5,840 nucleotides of DNA from JAFDEI01 sp964196055 (lineage in GTDB: Bacteria > Myxococcota_A > UBA9160 > SMWR01), in assembly GCA_964196055.1 (NCBI GenBank), contig CAXMSF010000318.1:1-5840 (forward strand), given 5' to 3'. The first letter of the stretch is position 1; each line of letters opens with the position of its first letter. The notes beneath the pieces are model-generated. The model was not told the DNA's origin. It did not search any database and worked only from the letters and a program-made list of their open reading frames with translations. Position numbers and translations under genes: made by a program. Shown here piece by piece: positions 4,783-5,840 of this stretch.

Positions 4783-5840
4783 ATGCACGACCCGAAGCTG
4801 CTCGGCAAGTTGGCAAGCCAGCTCAGAAGTCGCGACCCGGCGGACTTGAGTGAGATCGCAACCAAGTTCCTGACCGCGCAGGGCGCTTGTGCCGTGGGGA
4901 TCTGCACCAAGGAGACCCTGGCCGGCGGCCCACCGTCCACCGACCTCGAGTACGTACTACCCGGGGCAAAGTCGGCGGTGAGCTTTGCGGTGCCGATGGA
5001 TCAGGAGAAGATCGAGCGCTTCCTCGCCAAAGAAGACCACGCCGGCCACCAGCAGGACAATATTCACACCAACACCTTCGTAACCGGCCTAGCATTCGGT
5101 CTTGCCCAGTACTGGAACCAACAGGGAATCGCCTCGCTCGGGATCTGCGGCAATGGCGTCTACCGACAAGACACACCCGGTGGCATGTACGACCTCATGC
5201 CCGACATCTCACACCGATACCTAGCCGTACGATCCGGTGTCGGCTGGTTCGGTCTGTCTGGAAACGTGATTACCAAGCAGAACGGTGCGTCGGTCGTGTT
5301 GGGATCGGTGGTCACGACCGCTCTGCTCGAGCCGACGGATCCGCTTCCCGAAGACGAAAAGTACTGCGACGAGTGCAAGCTCTGCATGGCGTCGTGTACA
5401 TCGGGCCTGATGGACCCGAAGGAGAAGACCAGCGTATCCATCGGGGATGCGGAGTTCAGCCACTCCAAGCGGCGAAACTACGAGCGCTGCGACTTCGTCT
5501 GTGCCGGCTTCACCGGACTCTCCGAGAACGGCAAGTGGTCGACCTGGGCGCCCGGCCGTTTCGAAGTACCCGAAGACGATGACGAGGTCCAGCCGTCGCT
5601 GATAGAGGCAGTGTTTGCAACGGCGCCTCGGCCCGAGATCGCCGGAGGCTTCTACGCACCGGCCATACCCGGACTCCGCGCACTCAACGTCACCTGCGGC
5701 AACTGCCAGCTCATCTGCCACCCCGATCGAAACGAGCGCAAGCGGCGGTACAAACTCCTGACCAAGGGCGGCGTCGTCGTGCAGCATCCCGACGGTTCCC
5801 TCGAGGCGCTTACGCCCAAACAAGCTGAAGCGCACCTGGC
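4783..5840 (+). CDS. QueG-like 4Fe-4S protein, probably corrinoid-dependent, 3'-truncated
   Basis: The frame is open from ATG 4783 to the window end: 352 complete codons, no stop yet. It resembles the epoxyqueuosine reductase (QueG)/reductive dehalogenase fold, soluble enzymes using cobalamin and two 4Fe-4S clusters. Seen in order: an N-terminal domain, LAVRSGVGWFG (147-157) matching the QueG signature AxxAGLGWxGK, a strand ending VLGSVVTT, cysteine motif C195-x2-C198-x2-C201-x3-C205, an intermediate C236 (and C240) after SKRRNYER as in QueG, and C305-x2-C308-Q-x2-C312 followed by HPDRN. The Cys of the first motif is followed by Thr, not the usual Pro. The Asp and Glu expected just before the Gly-Trp signature in QueG are not in the same places (Leu138 and His144 by hand alignment), so epoxyqueuosine reduction is doubtful. 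No Tat signal is seen, unlike respiratory dehalogenases. GAGGG before the ATG fixes the start. It follows the flavoprotein gene by 58 bases, which may be its redox partner. Confidence 0.88.
   Translation, partial: MHDPKLLGKLASQLRSRDPADLSEIATKFLTAQGACAVGICTKETLAGGPPSTDLEYVLPGAKSAVSFAVPMDQEKIERFLAKEDHAGHQQDNIHTNTFVTGLAFGLAQYWNQQGIASLGICGNGVYRQDTPGGMYDLMPDISHRYLAVRSGVGWFGLSGNVITKQNGASVVLGSVVTTALLEPTDPLPEDEKYCDECKLCMASCTSGLMDPKEKTSVSIGDAEFSHSKRRNYERCDFVCAGFTGLSENGKWSTWAPGRFEVPEDDDEVQPSLIEAVFATAPRPEIAGGFYAPAIPGLRALNVTCGNCQLICHPDRNERKRRYKLLTKGGVVVQHPDGSLEALTPKQAEAHL

Noticed and set aside
4152..4940. A 262-codon - strand open frame opposite the flavoprotein and Fe-S genes
   Set aside because: Antisense shadow spanning the boundary of two well-supported genes; no domain seen.
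4887..5582. A 231-codon + strand open frame inside the QueG-like gene
   Set aside because: It is a shifted frame rich in Arg, while the real frame shows the cysteine motifs of the QueG family.

Overview
The window is 5,840 bases of GC-rich, gene-dense bacterial DNA. It holds six protein-coding genes, five on the + strand and one on the - strand. No RNA genes, insertion sequences, CRISPR repeats or phage genes were seen. The first and last genes are cut by the window edges. The mix is an alpha/beta hydrolase, a DUF1330 protein, a GPH-type (MelB-like) transporter, a geranylgeranyl-reductase-type flavoprotein and a QueG-like 4Fe-4S protein. Together with the high GC, this fits an environmental Gram-negative lineage of the former Deltaproteobacteria (for example Myxococcota or Desulfobacterota relatives). 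That placement is inference only; nothing in the window is a phylogenetic marker.

Layout. Bases 1-642 (+) are the 3' part of an alpha/beta hydrolase with a complete Ser-Asp-His triad. Bases 701-1147 (-) encode a DUF1330-family protein that converges on the hydrolase. A 211-base divergent intergenic region follows, and then 1359-1850 (+) encodes a small exported or lipid-anchored protein whose mature part is about half charged residues. A 184-base gap carries a 12-bp palindrome and a strong 11-bp stem-loop. Bases 2035-3429 (+) encode a 12-helix GPH-family transporter whose cation-site and sugar-site residues differ from MelB. A 221-base gap holds a possible folded element and an AT-rich promoter candidate with a perfect dyad over its -10 region. 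Bases 3651-4724 (+) encode a FAD-dependent oxidoreductase of the geranylgeranyl reductase type. After 58 bases with a GC hairpin, 4783-5840 (+) encodes a QueG-like, probably corrinoid-dependent, iron-sulfur protein that runs off the window.

How they may work together. The last two genes look like one transcription unit driven from about position 3600: a flavoprotein followed by a two-cluster Fe-S protein of the epoxyqueuosine reductase/reductive dehalogenase fold. The second protein keeps the family's cysteines and Gly-Trp signature but not the residues expected of true QueG, so the pair may be an uncharacterised redox module. The other four genes show no clear functional link to it or to each other.
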